Shown: in pieces, positions 42,317 to 50,683 of the stretch
How the letters are laid out: every line of letters begins with the position of its first letter
Position numbering within the stretch: position 1 is the first letter of the stretch
From: Nocardioides caeni
GTDB taxonomy: Bacteria; Actinomycetota; Actinomycetes; Propionibacteriales; Nocardioidaceae
Assembly: GCF_004912195.1 (NCBI RefSeq)
Contig: NZ_STGW01000002.1
Span: forward strand, 210,989-267,802
Length of the DNA: 56,814 bases
Direction of reading: 5' to 3'
Translations under genes and position numbers: made by a program
Notes under the pieces: generated by a model
Seen by the model: only the letters and a program-made list of their open reading frames with translations
What the model was told of the DNA's origin: nothing
Databases searched by the model: none

Positions 42317-43494
42317 GGCGCCCGCACCGCACCCCGGCATCGGCGACCGCACTCGCCTGCCTCGCGCTGGCGCTCGGCGCCTGCGGCCAGGGCGGCAACG
42401 AGGTCGATGTCGACGTGCAGGGCACCGCGACCGCGGCGCCGACCGGCACCGTGCAGAACGGCGAGCTCACCTTCGCCGTCGACGGCGTTCCCGACGTCGT
42501 CGCCACCATCGCCACCGGCCTGACCACGCCCTGGGGCGTGGCCTTCCTGCCCGACGGTCGGGCGGTCGTCACGGAGCGCGACACCGGCCGGGTGCTGGTC
42601 GTGACCGCGCCCGCCGTCGACGGCGAGCCCACCGAGGAGCCGGGCGAGGTCGTCGAGATCGGCACGATCGCCGAGACGCAGGCCCGCTCCGAGGGCGGCC
42701 TGCTGGGCGTGGCCGTCTCCCCGACGTTCTCCTCCGACGGCCTGCTCTTCTTCTACGTCTCGACCGCCGACGACAACCGGATCGTCCGGGCCACCTTCGA
42801 CGGCGAGTCGCTCGGCGCCACCGAGCCCATCGTGACCGGAATCCCCGTCGCCGAGCGCCACAACGGCGGCGCCCTGACGTTCGGGCCGGACGGCTTCCTC
42901 TACGCCTCGACCGGCGATGCGGAGGACGGCGCCCGGGCGCAGGCGCGGAAGTCGCTCGGCGGCAAGATCCTGCGGATGACCGCCGACGGCGAGCCGGCAC
43001 CGGACAACCCGTTCAAGACGTTGGTGTGGTCGATGGGCCACCGCAACGTCGAGGGCCTGACCTTCGACATGGACAGCCAGCTGTGGGCCTCGGAGTTCGG
43101 CGACCAGACCGCCGACGAGCTCAACCGCATCCTTCCCGGCGCCAACTACGGCTGGCCGCAGGTCGAGGGCGACCGCGGGCCGGCGAAGTTCACCCGGCCC
43201 TCGCTGACGTGGAGCGCCGAGGAGGCCTCGCCCGCGGGCGTCACCTATGCCGGCGGCTACCTCTGGATGGCGGCGCTCCGAGGCGAGCGGCTGTGGCGGA
43301 TCAAGGTCGCCTCCGGGCAGGTCAGCGACCCGGCGGCGTACTTCGCCCCGGCGGCGGAGGACGAGCAGACCTTCGGCCGCCTCCGCACCGTCGTGCGGGA
43401 CCCCAGCGGACGGCTCTGGCTCACCACCAGCAACACCGACGGCCGGGGCGAGCCCGGCGAGGGTGACGACCGGATCCTGCTGGTCGAGCCCTGA
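42313..43494 (+). CDS. PQQ-dependent sugar dehydrogenase-like lipoprotein
   Basis: 393 aa, ATG overlapping the hydrolase stop. The signal peptide ends in the lipobox LGAC (about residue 24). The mature domain is a six-bladed beta-propeller of the soluble glucose dehydrogenase/Asd type: TPWGVAFLPDGRAVVTERDTGRVLVV, GGLLGVAVSPTF, RHNGGALTFGPDGFLYASTGDAED, SMGHRNVEGLTFD and GANYGWPQVEGD are conserved blocks, including the catalytic His. Such proteins oxidise sugars or aldoses with PQQ at the outer membrane face. No PQQ synthesis genes are in the window, so PQQ would have to come from elsewhere. Confidence 0.92.
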   Translation: MRRPHRTPASATALACLALALGACGQGGNEVDVDVQGTATAAPTGTVQNGELTFAVDGVPDVVATIATGLTTPWGVAFLPDGRAVVTERDTGRVLVVTAPAVDGEPTEEPGEVVEIGTIAETQARSEGGLLGVAVSPTFSSDGLLFFYVSTADDNRIVRATFDGESLGATEPIVTGIPVAERHNGGALTFGPDGFLYASTGDAEDGARAQARKSLGGKILRMTADGEPAPDNPFKTLVWSMGHRNVEGLTFDMDSQLWASEFGDQTADELNRILPGANYGWPQVEGDRGPAKFTRPSLTWSAEEASPAGVTYAGGYLWMAALRGERLWRIKVASGQVSDPAAYFAPAAEDEQTFGRLRTVVRDPSGRLWLTTSNTDGRGEPGEGDDRILLVEP

Positions 43495-43501
43495 CGGGCT
43501 G

Positions 43502-44335
43502 CTACCGCCGCACGATCCGGGCCCGGCGAGCGGCCCGGCGCAGGGTGGTGAGCACGGCCGGGCCGAGCAGGATCAGGGCCAGCGCCGTGGTCAGGGCGCG
43601 GCCGGTGTCCCAGCCGGCGGTCGACGTCAGCAGGGTGTAGAGACCGAAGCGGTGGAGGTTCTCCCCCACCGACGCGTCGGGGGCATAGGAAAGTGACGTC
43701 GAGTCCTGGCCGGGGACGTCGAGGCCGACGATGAACGGCCAGCCCTGCAGGTTCATCAGCAGGCCGTAGGCATAGGCCGCGAGCACGCCGTAGACCACGA
43801 GCAGCGCGATCTCCCGACGGCCGCGGGGACCGCGCGGCAACAGCCCCGCACCCATGCCGACCCAGCCGGCGCACAGCATCTGGAACGGCAGCCACGGCCC
43901 CACCCCGGCGGTGAGCAACGCGGAGGCGAACATCGACAGGCAGCCGAGCACGAAGCCGAAGCCCGGCCCGAAGACCCGCCCACCGAGGATCAGCAGGAAG
44001 AACACCAGCTCCAGCCCGGCCGTGCCGGCGCTCAGCAGCCGGAGCACCGCGTTGACGGCGGTGAGGACGCCGAGGATCGCGAGGACCCGTGAGTCGATCC
44101 CGCCCTCGCTGAGCTCGGCCATCACGACCGCGAGGACCAGCGGCAGCAGCGCGAGGAAGAGGAAGGGCGGATCGACGCGGTTGGCGTCGGGGTCGACCTC
44201 GAGGAAGAGCGGCCAGGCGAGCATCATCGCGCCCATCACCGATGTCAGCGCGAGGACGGCCCCCGACCGCAACCCGAGCGGTACGGCGGCGCGGGCGTCG
44301 CTCACGCGCTGCGGCTGAGGCCGCGGCTCGGTCAT
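43502..44335 (-). CDS. ECF transporter S component, predicted cobalamin-specific
   Basis: 277 aa, ATG overlapping the ATPase stop (ATGA). Six or seven membrane segments with short loops (for example SGAVLALTSVMGAMMLAWPLF, FLFLALLPLVLAVVMAEL, GFGFVLGCLSMFASALLTAGVGPWLPFQMLCAGWVGMGAGLL) give the substrate-binding S subunit of an energy-coupling-factor importer. The GPWLPFQMLCAGWVGMGAG stretch is typical of actinobacterial S components placed next to fused ECF ATPases. The ligand is not visible in the sequence; the cobalamin riboswitch upstream makes vitamin B12 (CbrT-like) by far the most likely. It is the last gene of the operon. Confidence 0.85.
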   Translation of the reverse strand: MTEPRPQPQRVSDARAAVPLGLRSGAVLALTSVMGAMMLAWPLFLEVDPDANRVDPPFLFLALLPLVLAVVMAELSEGGIDSRVLAILGVLTAVNAVLRLLSAGTAGLELVFFLLILGGRVFGPGFGFVLGCLSMFASALLTAGVGPWLPFQMLCAGWVGMGAGLLPRGPRGRREIALLVVYGVLAAYAYGLLMNLQGWPFIVGLDVPGQDSTSLSYAPDASVGENLHRFGLYTLLTSTAGWDTGRALTTALALILLGPAVLTTLRRAARRARIVRR

Positions 44336-45945
44336 GGCAGTGCCTCGCGGACCTGGTCCACCGTCAGCCAGCCCTCGCCGAGGACCTTGGTGACCTGCGG
44401 CGCGAAGGCCGGTGACTCCCCGACGGCCCGGGCCACCGGAGCGTGGGACACGATCTCGCCCTCGGCGAGGACCGCGAGGTCGTCCGCGGCGCGCGCGACG
44501 AACTCGACGTCGTGGGTCGCGACGAGGACCGCACGCTCGGCCCCGGGCTCGGCCGCGAGGTCGCGCAGCACCTCGGCCAGCGCCGCCTTGGCCGGGTAGT
44601 CGAGGCCGCGGGTCGGCTCGTCCAGCAACAGCACCTGCGGGCTCGCGGCCAGCACGATCGCGACGGCCAGGGCGAGTCGCTGGCCCTCCGACAGGTCCCT
44701 CGGATGCTGGTCGGGGTCGATGCCGGGGGCGAGCCGGTCGAGCAGCTCGCGGGTCCGTCCGGGCCGTCCGGCGTCACCGTCGGCCGCCGCGCACTCCTCG
44801 GCGACCGTCTCCAGGTAGAGCAGGTCGGCCGGGCTCTGCGGCACGAGGCCCGTCGTGGCGCGGCGCTCCTCGGCGCTGCGTCCGTGCGGGTCGGCACCGG
44901 CGACGACGACATCGCCCCGGTCGGGGCGCAGCCGCCCCTGCAGGGTCCACAGCAGCGTGGACTTGCCGGCGCCGTTGCGGCCCATCAGCGCGGTGACCGT
45001 GCCGCGCTGGAGCTGGAGGTCGATCTCCCGGAGCACGGGCACGTGGGCGGGCCCGCCGACGAGGCGTCGTACGTCCACGACCGGGGTGGTGTCGACGACC
45101 GGCGGTCGCGGCCGCACCGGAGGTTCGCCGAGGTCGGCGAGCAACGGGCGGGCGCGACGCCGGGCGTCACGGACCGTGAGGGGCAACGGCTGCCACCCGG
45201 CGGCCCGACCGAGCTCGACGATCGGCGGCGCGATCGGCGCGTCGGCGAGCACCTCGGCCGTCTCACCGACCCGCAGGAGGCCCGGGCGGTCGATGTCACC
45301 ACCGAGCAGCGCCATCCTGTCGGCGAACGGCACGACCCGCTCGAGCCGGTGCTCGGCCAGGAGCACCGAGACGCCGAGGTCGTGCACCAGCCGGGTCAGC
45401 GTGGCCAGGACGTCCTCGGCGGCCGTCGGGTCGAGGGCCGACGTCGGCTCGTCGAGCACGAGGAGCCGGGGATGCATGGTCAGCACCGAGCCGATCGCGA
45501 CCCGCTGCTGCTGCCCGCCGGACAGCGTGCGCAGGTCACGCTGGCGCAGCTCGGCGATGCCCAGCAGGTCGAGGGTCTCCTCCACCCGGCGACGCATGGT
45601 CGCCGGCGCGAGGCCGAGCTGCTCCATGCCGAAGGCGAGCTCCTCCTCGACCGTGTCGGTGACGAACCAGGCCGACGGGTTCTGGCCGACGAAGCCGATC
45701 GCGTGCGCACGCTCGCGGGCGGGCAGCTCCAGGATGCTCCCGCCGTCCAGCAGGACGTCGCCGCTCACGGTGCCGCCGCTGAACGCCGGCACCAGGCCGG
45801 CCACCGCCCCCAGCAGGGTCGACTTGCCCACGCCGGTCGGGCCGGCCAGCAGGACCAGCTCGCCCTCCTCGACCGTCAGGTCCACGCCGTCGAGGATCCT
45901 CGGGCCGTCGTCGTAGGCGAAGGTCAGGTCGCGCAGCTCGATCAT
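44332..45945 (-). CDS. ECF transporter fused double ATPase (EcfA-EcfA')
   Basis: 537 aa, ATG overlapping the EcfT stop (ATGA). Two complete ABC ATPase domains lie in one chain. Domain 1 (residues 1-230): Walker A GPTGVGKSTLL, signature LSGGQQQRV, Walker B LLVLDEPTSALD. Domain 2 (about 290-537): Walker A GRNGAGKSTLL, signature LSEGQRLALAV, Walker B VLLLDEPTRGLD. Such a tandem replaces the usual EcfA1/EcfA2 pair and energises uptake together with EcfT and the S component. A dedicated ATPase/T/S set means this is a group I ECF module for one substrate rather than a shared one. Confidence 0.95.
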   Translation of the reverse strand: MIELRDLTFAYDDGPRILDGVDLTVEEGELVLLAGPTGVGKSTLLGAVAGLVPAFSGGTVSGDVLLDGGSILELPARERAHAIGFVGQNPSAWFVTDTVEEELAFGMEQLGLAPATMRRRVEETLDLLGIAELRQRDLRTLSGGQQQRVAIGSVLTMHPRLLVLDEPTSALDPTAAEDVLATLTRLVHDLGVSVLLAEHRLERVVPFADRMALLGGDIDRPGLLRVGETAEVLADAPIAPPIVELGRAAGWQPLPLTVRDARRRARPLLADLGEPPVRPRPPVVDTTPVVDVRRLVGGPAHVPVLREIDLQLQRGTVTALMGRNGAGKSTLLWTLQGRLRPDRGDVVVAGADPHGRSAEERRATTGLVPQSPADLLYLETVAEECAAADGDAGRPGRTRELLDRLAPGIDPDQHPRDLSEGQRLALAVAIVLAASPQVLLLDEPTRGLDYPAKAALAEVLRDLAAEPGAERAVLVATHDVEFVARAADDLAVLAEGEIVSHAPVARAVGESPAFAPQVTKVLGEGWLTVDQVREALP

Positions 45946-47081
45946 CGCGCGGCCACCGCCTCGGCCGGGGCGCGCAGTGCTGCCGTCGCGGTCGGCTGGG
46001 TCGACGCGGTGAGCGGTGGCGGGGCCACCCAGACGGGCAGTACGCCGACCAGGATCACCGCGACGGCGCCGAGGCCGATCTCCGGCACCTCCAGGACACC
46101 GGGGTGCGCGACGTCGACCTGCCACCGCTGCACGGCCCACAGGCCGGCGCCCGCGACCACCCCGGACAGGGCGACCAGCAGCTCCGGCAACCGCCACCGG
46201 TCGGCGCGATAGCGGGTGCGGCCGACGCGCCGGCCCGCGCTCGCCATGCCGACGAGTGCGACAGCGGTGCCGGCCACGACGAGCGGGACCGCCAGCACGC
46301 GGGGAGCCGTCGCGTCGAGGACGGCATAGACCCCGACGCACACGCCGGACAGCCCGACGAGCATGAGCGCCCCGGTGGTCCGCCGCTGGGCCGGGGTGCT
46401 CTCACCGGTGCGGCCGTAGCCGCGCGCGTCCATCCCGGCCGCCAGGGCCAGTGAGCGGTCGAACGCGTCCTCCAGGATCGGCACCAGCAGTCGTCGTACG
46501 CCCCGGATGCGGCGGAAGCGCCCCGCCGCGGCGCCGCGCAGCTCCTGCGCCGCCCGGACCCGGCGGGCGCTGTCGGCGAGCTGCGGCACGACGCTGATCG
46601 CGACGGTCATGGCCGTGCCGACCTCATAGAGCGCGGGCGGGAGCGACTTCATCAGGCGCTTGGGGTTCGCGAGCGCGTTGGCGGCGCCGACGGCGATCAG
46701 CAGCGCGGCCAGCCGCAGCCCGTCGTACGACGAGGCGAGCAGCTCCTCGCGCGTGAACGGTCCGAGCAGGCTGATGCCCGCCGCGACGTCGGGCAGCGGG
46801 ATGTCGGGCAGGCGAAGGATCACCTGGCCGGGCACGTCGCCGCCGAGCACGATCCGGAAGAGGATCCGGGTCACGATGACCAGGGCGCCGATCCAGACAT
46901 AGAGCCGGAAGGAGCGGGCCCATGGCTGGTCGCCGCGACAGCTCAGCACGGTCAGGGTGACGACGGCGAGCAGGATCGCGAGCAGGAACGGGTTGGTGGT
47001 GCAGGTCGCGCCGACCGCCAGGCCGATCGCCCACACCCACCACGCCACGGGATGGAGGTCCCGCGGGATCCGTCCCGCCAT
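45942..47081 (-). CDS. ECF transporter T component (CbiQ/EcfT-like)
   Basis: 379 aa, ATG at 47081 behind GGGAGC; a much longer open frame upstream is ignored because EcfT proteins begin at this hydrophobic start. Several membrane segments alternate with a cytosolic coupling region carrying the conserved EcfT coupling helices: QELRGAAAGRFRRIRG and the ARG motif in ALAAGMDARGYGRTG. These contact the ATPases. The C-terminus adds further hydrophobic helices beyond the usual core. It is overlapped by the ATPase gene, so T and A are made in a fixed ratio. Confidence 0.93.
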   Translation of the reverse strand: MAGRIPRDLHPVAWWVWAIGLAVGATCTTNPFLLAILLAVVTLTVLSCRGDQPWARSFRLYVWIGALVIVTRILFRIVLGGDVPGQVILRLPDIPLPDVAAGISLLGPFTREELLASSYDGLRLAALLIAVGAANALANPKRLMKSLPPALYEVGTAMTVAISVVPQLADSARRVRAAQELRGAAAGRFRRIRGVRRLLVPILEDAFDRSLALAAGMDARGYGRTGESTPAQRRTTGALMLVGLSGVCVGVYAVLDATAPRVLAVPLVVAGTAVALVGMASAGRRVGRTRYRADRWRLPELLVALSGVVAGAGLWAVQRWQVDVAHPGVLEVPEIGLGAVAVILVGVLPVWVAPPPLTASTQPTATAALRAPAEAVAAR

Positions 47082-47103
47082 CGCCAGCTCCCGTCCCGCC
47101 GGC

Positions 47104-48003
47104 TCAGCCCGCGCGGCGCCGGATGATCGGGACGGCGCCGGCCGCTCCGAGCACCAGCACGGCCAGGCCGATCCCGACCCAGGCGGGGAAGCCACCCTCG
47201 TCGTCGTCCGGCTCCGCCGCCGGGGCGCCCTCGGGGATCTCGTCGATGCCGGGAAGCTCCGTGGAGGCGGACTCGTCGGCGGCGTCGTCGGTCGCCGTGG
47301 GTCGCTCGCTCGCGGAGGCCCTGGCCGACGGGCTGCCGGTCTCACCCGGCTCGCCCGTGGGCGTCGCCGAGCTCGGGTCGGCGGGTGATGCGGACTCACC
47401 AGCGGACGGACCGGGGCCCCCGGACCCGTTCGAGCCGCCGCCCTTGCCGCCACCCGTGCCACTGCCGCCGGTACCGCCGCCCGTGCTGGGCGTGGGCTCG
47501 GCCTCCGCGACGCGGGCGCTGGGGGTGACCGCAGGGGCTGCCGCGCGGCCGCCGCCCTGGTGCCACGCGAACGCGACGTAGCCGCCCTCCGCGACCCGCT
47601 GGCCATCGACACCGCTCTGCGCATAGGACCAGGACTCGGCGGTCCCGTCGGCGGTCCACAGGCTCCAGTAGGCGTTGACGGGGGGAGTGTCCGCGCAGGC
47701 CGCGTCCGACGGCTTGCCGCTGACACGGCACACGAAGCTGGGGCTCGACGTGACGCGGGTGAGGCCGAAGTCGGCCCGCTTGAACAACTCGGCGGCCGTG
47801 CCGCCGTCCGCCGAGCAACCCTTGGTGACGCCGCCGCCCAGCTCGGCGAAGTCGACGACGACGATGACGCCGTCACGACCCTCGCACGAGCTCGCCGGAT
47901 CCGCGGCGGCGCTGACCGGGACGACCGTGTGAGCGGCGACCAGGAGGCCGGTCGCGGCGATGAGACGCGCCGCGACCGACCCGAGCCTCCTGGGGATCGT
48001 CAT
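47104..48003 (-). CDS. Membrane-anchored transcobalamin C-terminal-like (DUF4430-like) protein
   Basis: 299 aa, two bases after the toroid gene stop. Signal peptide (LIAATGLLVAAHTVVPVSAAA), then a domain of about 110 residues: VIVVVDFAELGGG, GGTAAELFKRADFGLTRV, SFVCRVSGKPSDAAC, AYWSLWTADGTAESWSYAQSGV and VAEGGYVAFAWHQG. This strand order and the YWSLW...YAQSG pattern resemble DUF4430, the beta domain that closes over cobalamin in intrinsic factor and transcobalamin. A long Gly/Pro/Ser/Glu-rich spacer follows, then one membrane helix (WVGIGLAVLVLGAAGAVPII) and RRRAG, so it is held on the outer face of the membrane. There is no LPXTG motif. B12 binding is inferred from riboswitch and operon context. 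Confidence 0.75.
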   Translation of the reverse strand: MTIPRRLGSVAARLIAATGLLVAAHTVVPVSAAADPASSCEGRDGVIVVVDFAELGGGVTKGCSADGGTAAELFKRADFGLTRVTSSPSFVCRVSGKPSDAACADTPPVNAYWSLWTADGTAESWSYAQSGVDGQRVAEGGYVAFAWHQGGGRAAAPAVTPSARVAEAEPTPSTGGGTGGSGTGGGKGGGSNGSGGPGPSAGESASPADPSSATPTGEPGETGSPSARASASERPTATDDAADESASTELPGIDEIPEGAPAAEPDDDEGGFPAWVGIGLAVLVLGAAGAVPIIRRRAG

Positions 48004-48005
48004 CG

Positions 48006-49559
48006 TCAGACCACTCGGAACGTGACCGCGCCGCGGCGGGTGTTGAACAGCCCTCGGCCGGTCACGGTCTTGGTGCCCTTGGCGCGCCCCACCGCGAACG
48101 TCACGCGGAAGGCGCCGTTGGCGTTGGCGACACCGGTCCCGACGACGACCTTGCCGTAGCGGATGGTGGCCTTCTCGCCCGGGACCAGGCCGGTGATGCG
48201 CACGGCCTGCTGGCCGCCGGCCGCGACCCGCGACGTGCCGCGCAGGACCGTGAGGACCTTCGGCGCGAGCGCAGTGACGGGCGTGGTCAGGTTGGCGCCG
48301 CCGACGGTGCGCAGCGCGGCCTTGTAGTTGCGGGTCGTGGGAGGAACGGCGATGGAGGCCGAGCCGTTGCCGTCGGCATCGCCCACAGCAGCGCCGTTGC
48401 CACCGGCGAGCACGACACAGTCACGCTCACCGGGAGCGAGCCCCGCGGCCCGCACGGTGACCGACGTCCCGGCCTTCACCCACCGCGGGGCCTTGATCGT
48501 CACGTCCCCGGTCGCTGCGGGCGCGAGCAGGAGCACCGGGAACGCCTGCGCCGTGGCGCTGATCGCGCGAGCGCGGTCGGTCACCCCGGATCCGAGCTCG
48601 TCGGTGAGCGCCTGGTCGGAGTAGCTGAGCATGCCCGCCTCGGCGACGGCTGCGCCGTCGCAGGCGAGGCCGGTGAGCTGGTGGCGGCGCACCCAGACCG
48701 CGGCGGCCTCGGCGGCGTCAGCAGCCGACTCGGTCGTCCCGGCCTCGCTCAGCGCCCAGCCCGCCAGACCCGTGGAGTTGGTGTTGAAGGGCGTGAAGAA
48801 GGTCTCGCCGAACGAACCGTCCGCGGCCTGCTGGCCCTCGAGGTAGGCCACGCCCTCGGCGATCGCCGCTGCGACGTCCTCGTCGTCGTTCTGCGAGACG
48901 AGGCCGAGGAGGGCGACCGCCGTCGTGTCGGCGTCGGCGACACAGGCGGGGTTGCCCGGATCGGTGAACGTGTCGAGATAGCCCCATCCGCCGTCTGTGG
49001 CGCACTGTCCCGCGAGGAGGAACTCGGTCGCGGCGTTGGTCTCCTCGCTGCCCACGGCATCGAGCGCCAGGACCGCAGCCGACTGGTTGAAGTAGTCGTC
49101 CCCACCCCAGTCGTTGTCGAGACCGCCGTCGTCTCCCACCACGGTCTCCAACCGGTCCTGGAGGTCGATCTCACCGCGGGTCAGGGACTCACCGGCCAGC
49201 GCGTAGAACGCGGCGGCCTTCGCGACGCGGGCCGACTTCGCCAGATCGCCGGAAGATCCGACGTAGGTCGCCAGGGCACCGTCGACCCCGTCGACGATGC
49301 GCGCCAGGACGTCGCCATCGGCGCCACTGCGGGCGAGCCCGACACCGAAGTCGATGGTCGCGGTGACATTGGACGCCTCGGTGCCGAAGACGTCGTCCTC
49401 GGTCAGCTGCGCCTCGAGCCAGTCGACGGCGGCGACGGTCGGGGCGTTGAGGACGAGCGCGTGCGCGCTGCCCGTCGGTCCGGCGGCGACCAGGCCGGAG
49501 GCGACGACGGCGCCACCGGCGACGACCGCGCCGAGACGGCGCAGGTTGATCGAGGACAT
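48006..49559 (-). CDS. Secreted alpha/alpha-toroid protein, intrinsic-factor-like
   Basis: 517 aa, ATG at 49559 with GGAAGGA upstream. After a signal peptide (AVVAGGAVVASGLVAAGPTGSAHA) comes a region of about 300 residues with repeated helix pairs and QW-like motifs (LLAGQCATDGGWGYLDT, LEGQQAADGSFGETF, ADADTTAVALLGLVSQ). It is a prenyltransferase/squalene-oxidase-repeat toroid, the fold of the cobalamin-binding alpha domain of intrinsic factor and transcobalamin. Several Cys may form disulfides. From about 345 two Ig-like beta domains follow, with no anchor at the C-terminus. It is the first gene after the cobalamin riboswitch and precedes the DUF4430-like gene, so B12 capture is the likely role. 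Confidence 0.82.
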   Translation of the reverse strand: MSSINLRRLGAVVAGGAVVASGLVAAGPTGSAHALVLNAPTVAAVDWLEAQLTEDDVFGTEASNVTATIDFGVGLARSGADGDVLARIVDGVDGALATYVGSSGDLAKSARVAKAAAFYALAGESLTRGEIDLQDRLETVVGDDGGLDNDWGGDDYFNQSAAVLALDAVGSEETNAATEFLLAGQCATDGGWGYLDTFTDPGNPACVADADTTAVALLGLVSQNDDEDVAAAIAEGVAYLEGQQAADGSFGETFFTPFNTNSTGLAGWALSEAGTTESAADAAEAAAVWVRRHQLTGLACDGAAVAEAGMLSYSDQALTDELGSGVTDRARAISATAQAFPVLLLAPAATGDVTIKAPRWVKAGTSVTVRAAGLAPGERDCVVLAGGNGAAVGDADGNGSASIAVPPTTRNYKAALRTVGGANLTTPVTALAPKVLTVLRGTSRVAAGGQQAVRITGLVPGEKATIRYGKVVVGTGVANANGAFRVTFAVGRAKGTKTVTGRGLFNTRRGAVTFRVV

Positions 49560-49564
49560 GTGGA

Positions 49565-49588
49565 TCCTTCCCGCTGCACTCAGCGGGA
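49565..49588 (-). promoter_or_regulatory. Shine-Dalgarno-sequestering hairpin (riboswitch output)
   Basis: On the minus strand TCCCGCTG and CAGCGGGA pair perfectly around AGTG (49569-49588). The 3' arm overlaps the GGGAAGGA ribosome binding site (49565-49572) of the gene starting at 49559. When formed, it would block translation, the usual output of actinobacterial cobalamin riboswitches. Confidence 0.7.
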
Positions 49589-49639
49589 GGGACGGCGCCA
49601 GCCGATCACCCGCTGCTCTTCCACGACAGCGTTGGTGTC

Positions 49640-49780
49640 AGGACGTGTCGCAACAGGTGCTCCGGCTCGCCGCCCCCGATGGCGGCCTACGGTTGCGGGT
49701 CAGCGCCGGACTCGGACCGGCTTCCCCCACCGCGAACGTGCTTGATGTGTCGGCCGCAGCCTACCTTCTGCGCGCCGCCC
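49640..49780 (-). promoter_or_regulatory. Cobalamin (adenosyl-/B12) riboswitch aptamer
   Basis: On the minus strand the conserved cobalamin core runs through 49728-49685: GGGGGAAGCCGGT, GAGTCCGGCGCTGACCCGCAAC and CGTAGGC match the GGGAA-GGTG-TCCGGC-CCCGCAACYGT consensus of B12-element RNAs. A B12-box-like GAGCCGGAGCACCTG follows at 49668-49654, and an AGGT near 49765 can close the outer stem with ACCT. It lies between the acidic lipoprotein gene and the toroid gene, so it controls the whole 48006-43502 operon. Boundaries are approximate. Confidence 0.88.
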
Positions 49781-49832
49781 CGCCGATTCCGGCGATCGGA
49801 CGCGAGAAGGTGGCCGGGTCGGACCCGAGCGA

Positions 49833-50630
49833 TCAGCGCAGCTCGTAGACGTTGGAGTACTGCAGGTTGGCCCAGATGTCGGCCTGCGCGGACAGGGTCT
49901 CGGTCTGGAACTCGAACGTCGACACGGTGCTGACGTAGTTGTCCTTGAGGATCGCGATGACCGTGGCGGTCAGCGGGAAGGACTGGCCCTGGCTGCTGAT
50001 CGTGCCGGCCATCGTGACCTTGGCGGTGTCGTCGGCGTCCAGCGCCGCGAACTCCTCCGTGGTGACATCGAGGTCGAAGGTGACGTCATCGACGGTGGAC
50101 AGGACGCGCGGGCAGGAGCCGAGCTCGTCGACGAAGTCGGCGAACTCGTCCTCCACATCGGTGCTGTAGTAGGAGATGCCGACCTCGATACTGCCCGGCA
50201 GCTCGACGTTGCTCTGCTCGTACTCCGTCTTCGCCTCGACCGCGGGGTCGCCGACCTTGTCGTCGAACTCGCCCACGTCCGCCAGGCAGGTCCCGGCGAA
50301 CGGGTTGTCCTCGTCGTCCTCTTCGTCCGACTCGTTCTCGTCGCCCGTCGCCTGGAAGCCCGCGGGCACCTGGTCGGCGCTCAGCAGGGCGGCCTCGAGG
50401 TCCTGCTCCGAGGGACCGTCACCGGATCCGGCGTCGTCCGAGTCGTCGTCGGAGCCACTCTCGGACGCGTCGTCGGAGCCGGTGTCACTCGACTCCTCCG
50501 AGCTCGATCCGTTGTCGCTAGAAGCCTTGTCGTCGGAGTCCCCGTCGTCGCCACCGCAGGCAACGAGCGTGAGACCGAGGAGCAGAGCAGCCGAGGCGGA
50601 GCCGAGTCCGCGACGCAGTCGAGAAGTCAT
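49833..50630 (-). CDS. Acidic lipoprotein with sensor-like domain
   Basis: 265 aa; the ATG at 50630 is preferred because the signal peptide (SASAALLLGLTLVAC) then has normal length. The lipobox LVAC is followed by about 50 residues of almost pure Asp/Ser/Glu/Gly, a flexible acidic spacer. The globular C-terminal half (LLSADQVPAGFQATG ... VELPGSIEVGISYYSTDVEDEFADFVDELGSCP) resembles the extracellular sensor-like domain of actinobacterial lipoproteins and PknH-type kinases, with two Cys. Function unknown. It ends just before the cobalamin riboswitch but is not part of that operon. Confidence 0.82.
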   Translation of the reverse strand: MTSRLRRGLGSASAALLLGLTLVACGGDDGDSDDKASSDNGSSSEESSDTGSDDASESGSDDDSDDAGSGDGPSEQDLEAALLSADQVPAGFQATGDENESDEEDDEDNPFAGTCLADVGEFDDKVGDPAVEAKTEYEQSNVELPGSIEVGISYYSTDVEDEFADFVDELGSCPRVLSTVDDVTFDLDVTTEEFAALDADDTAKVTMAGTISSQGQSFPLTATVIAILKDNYVSTVSTFEFQTETLSAQADIWANLQYSNVYELR

Positions 50631-50683
50631 GGCCGGGACCCTACCCGCCATCGCGTACGACGACCGGCAGTGCCCCGACGCCG

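Noticed and set aside
39874..43494. A 1206-codon plus-strand reading frame
   Set aside because: It is an accidental GC-rich frame running through several genes; only its last 394 codons (42313-43494), starting with a lipoprotein signal, are the real dehydrogenase gene.
48006..49559. Terpene cyclase or squalene-hopene cyclase
   Set aside because: The toroid repeats match that superfamily, but the protein has a signal peptide, no DxDD or DDxxD catalytic motif is visible, and the riboswitch and ECF context point to cobalamin binding.
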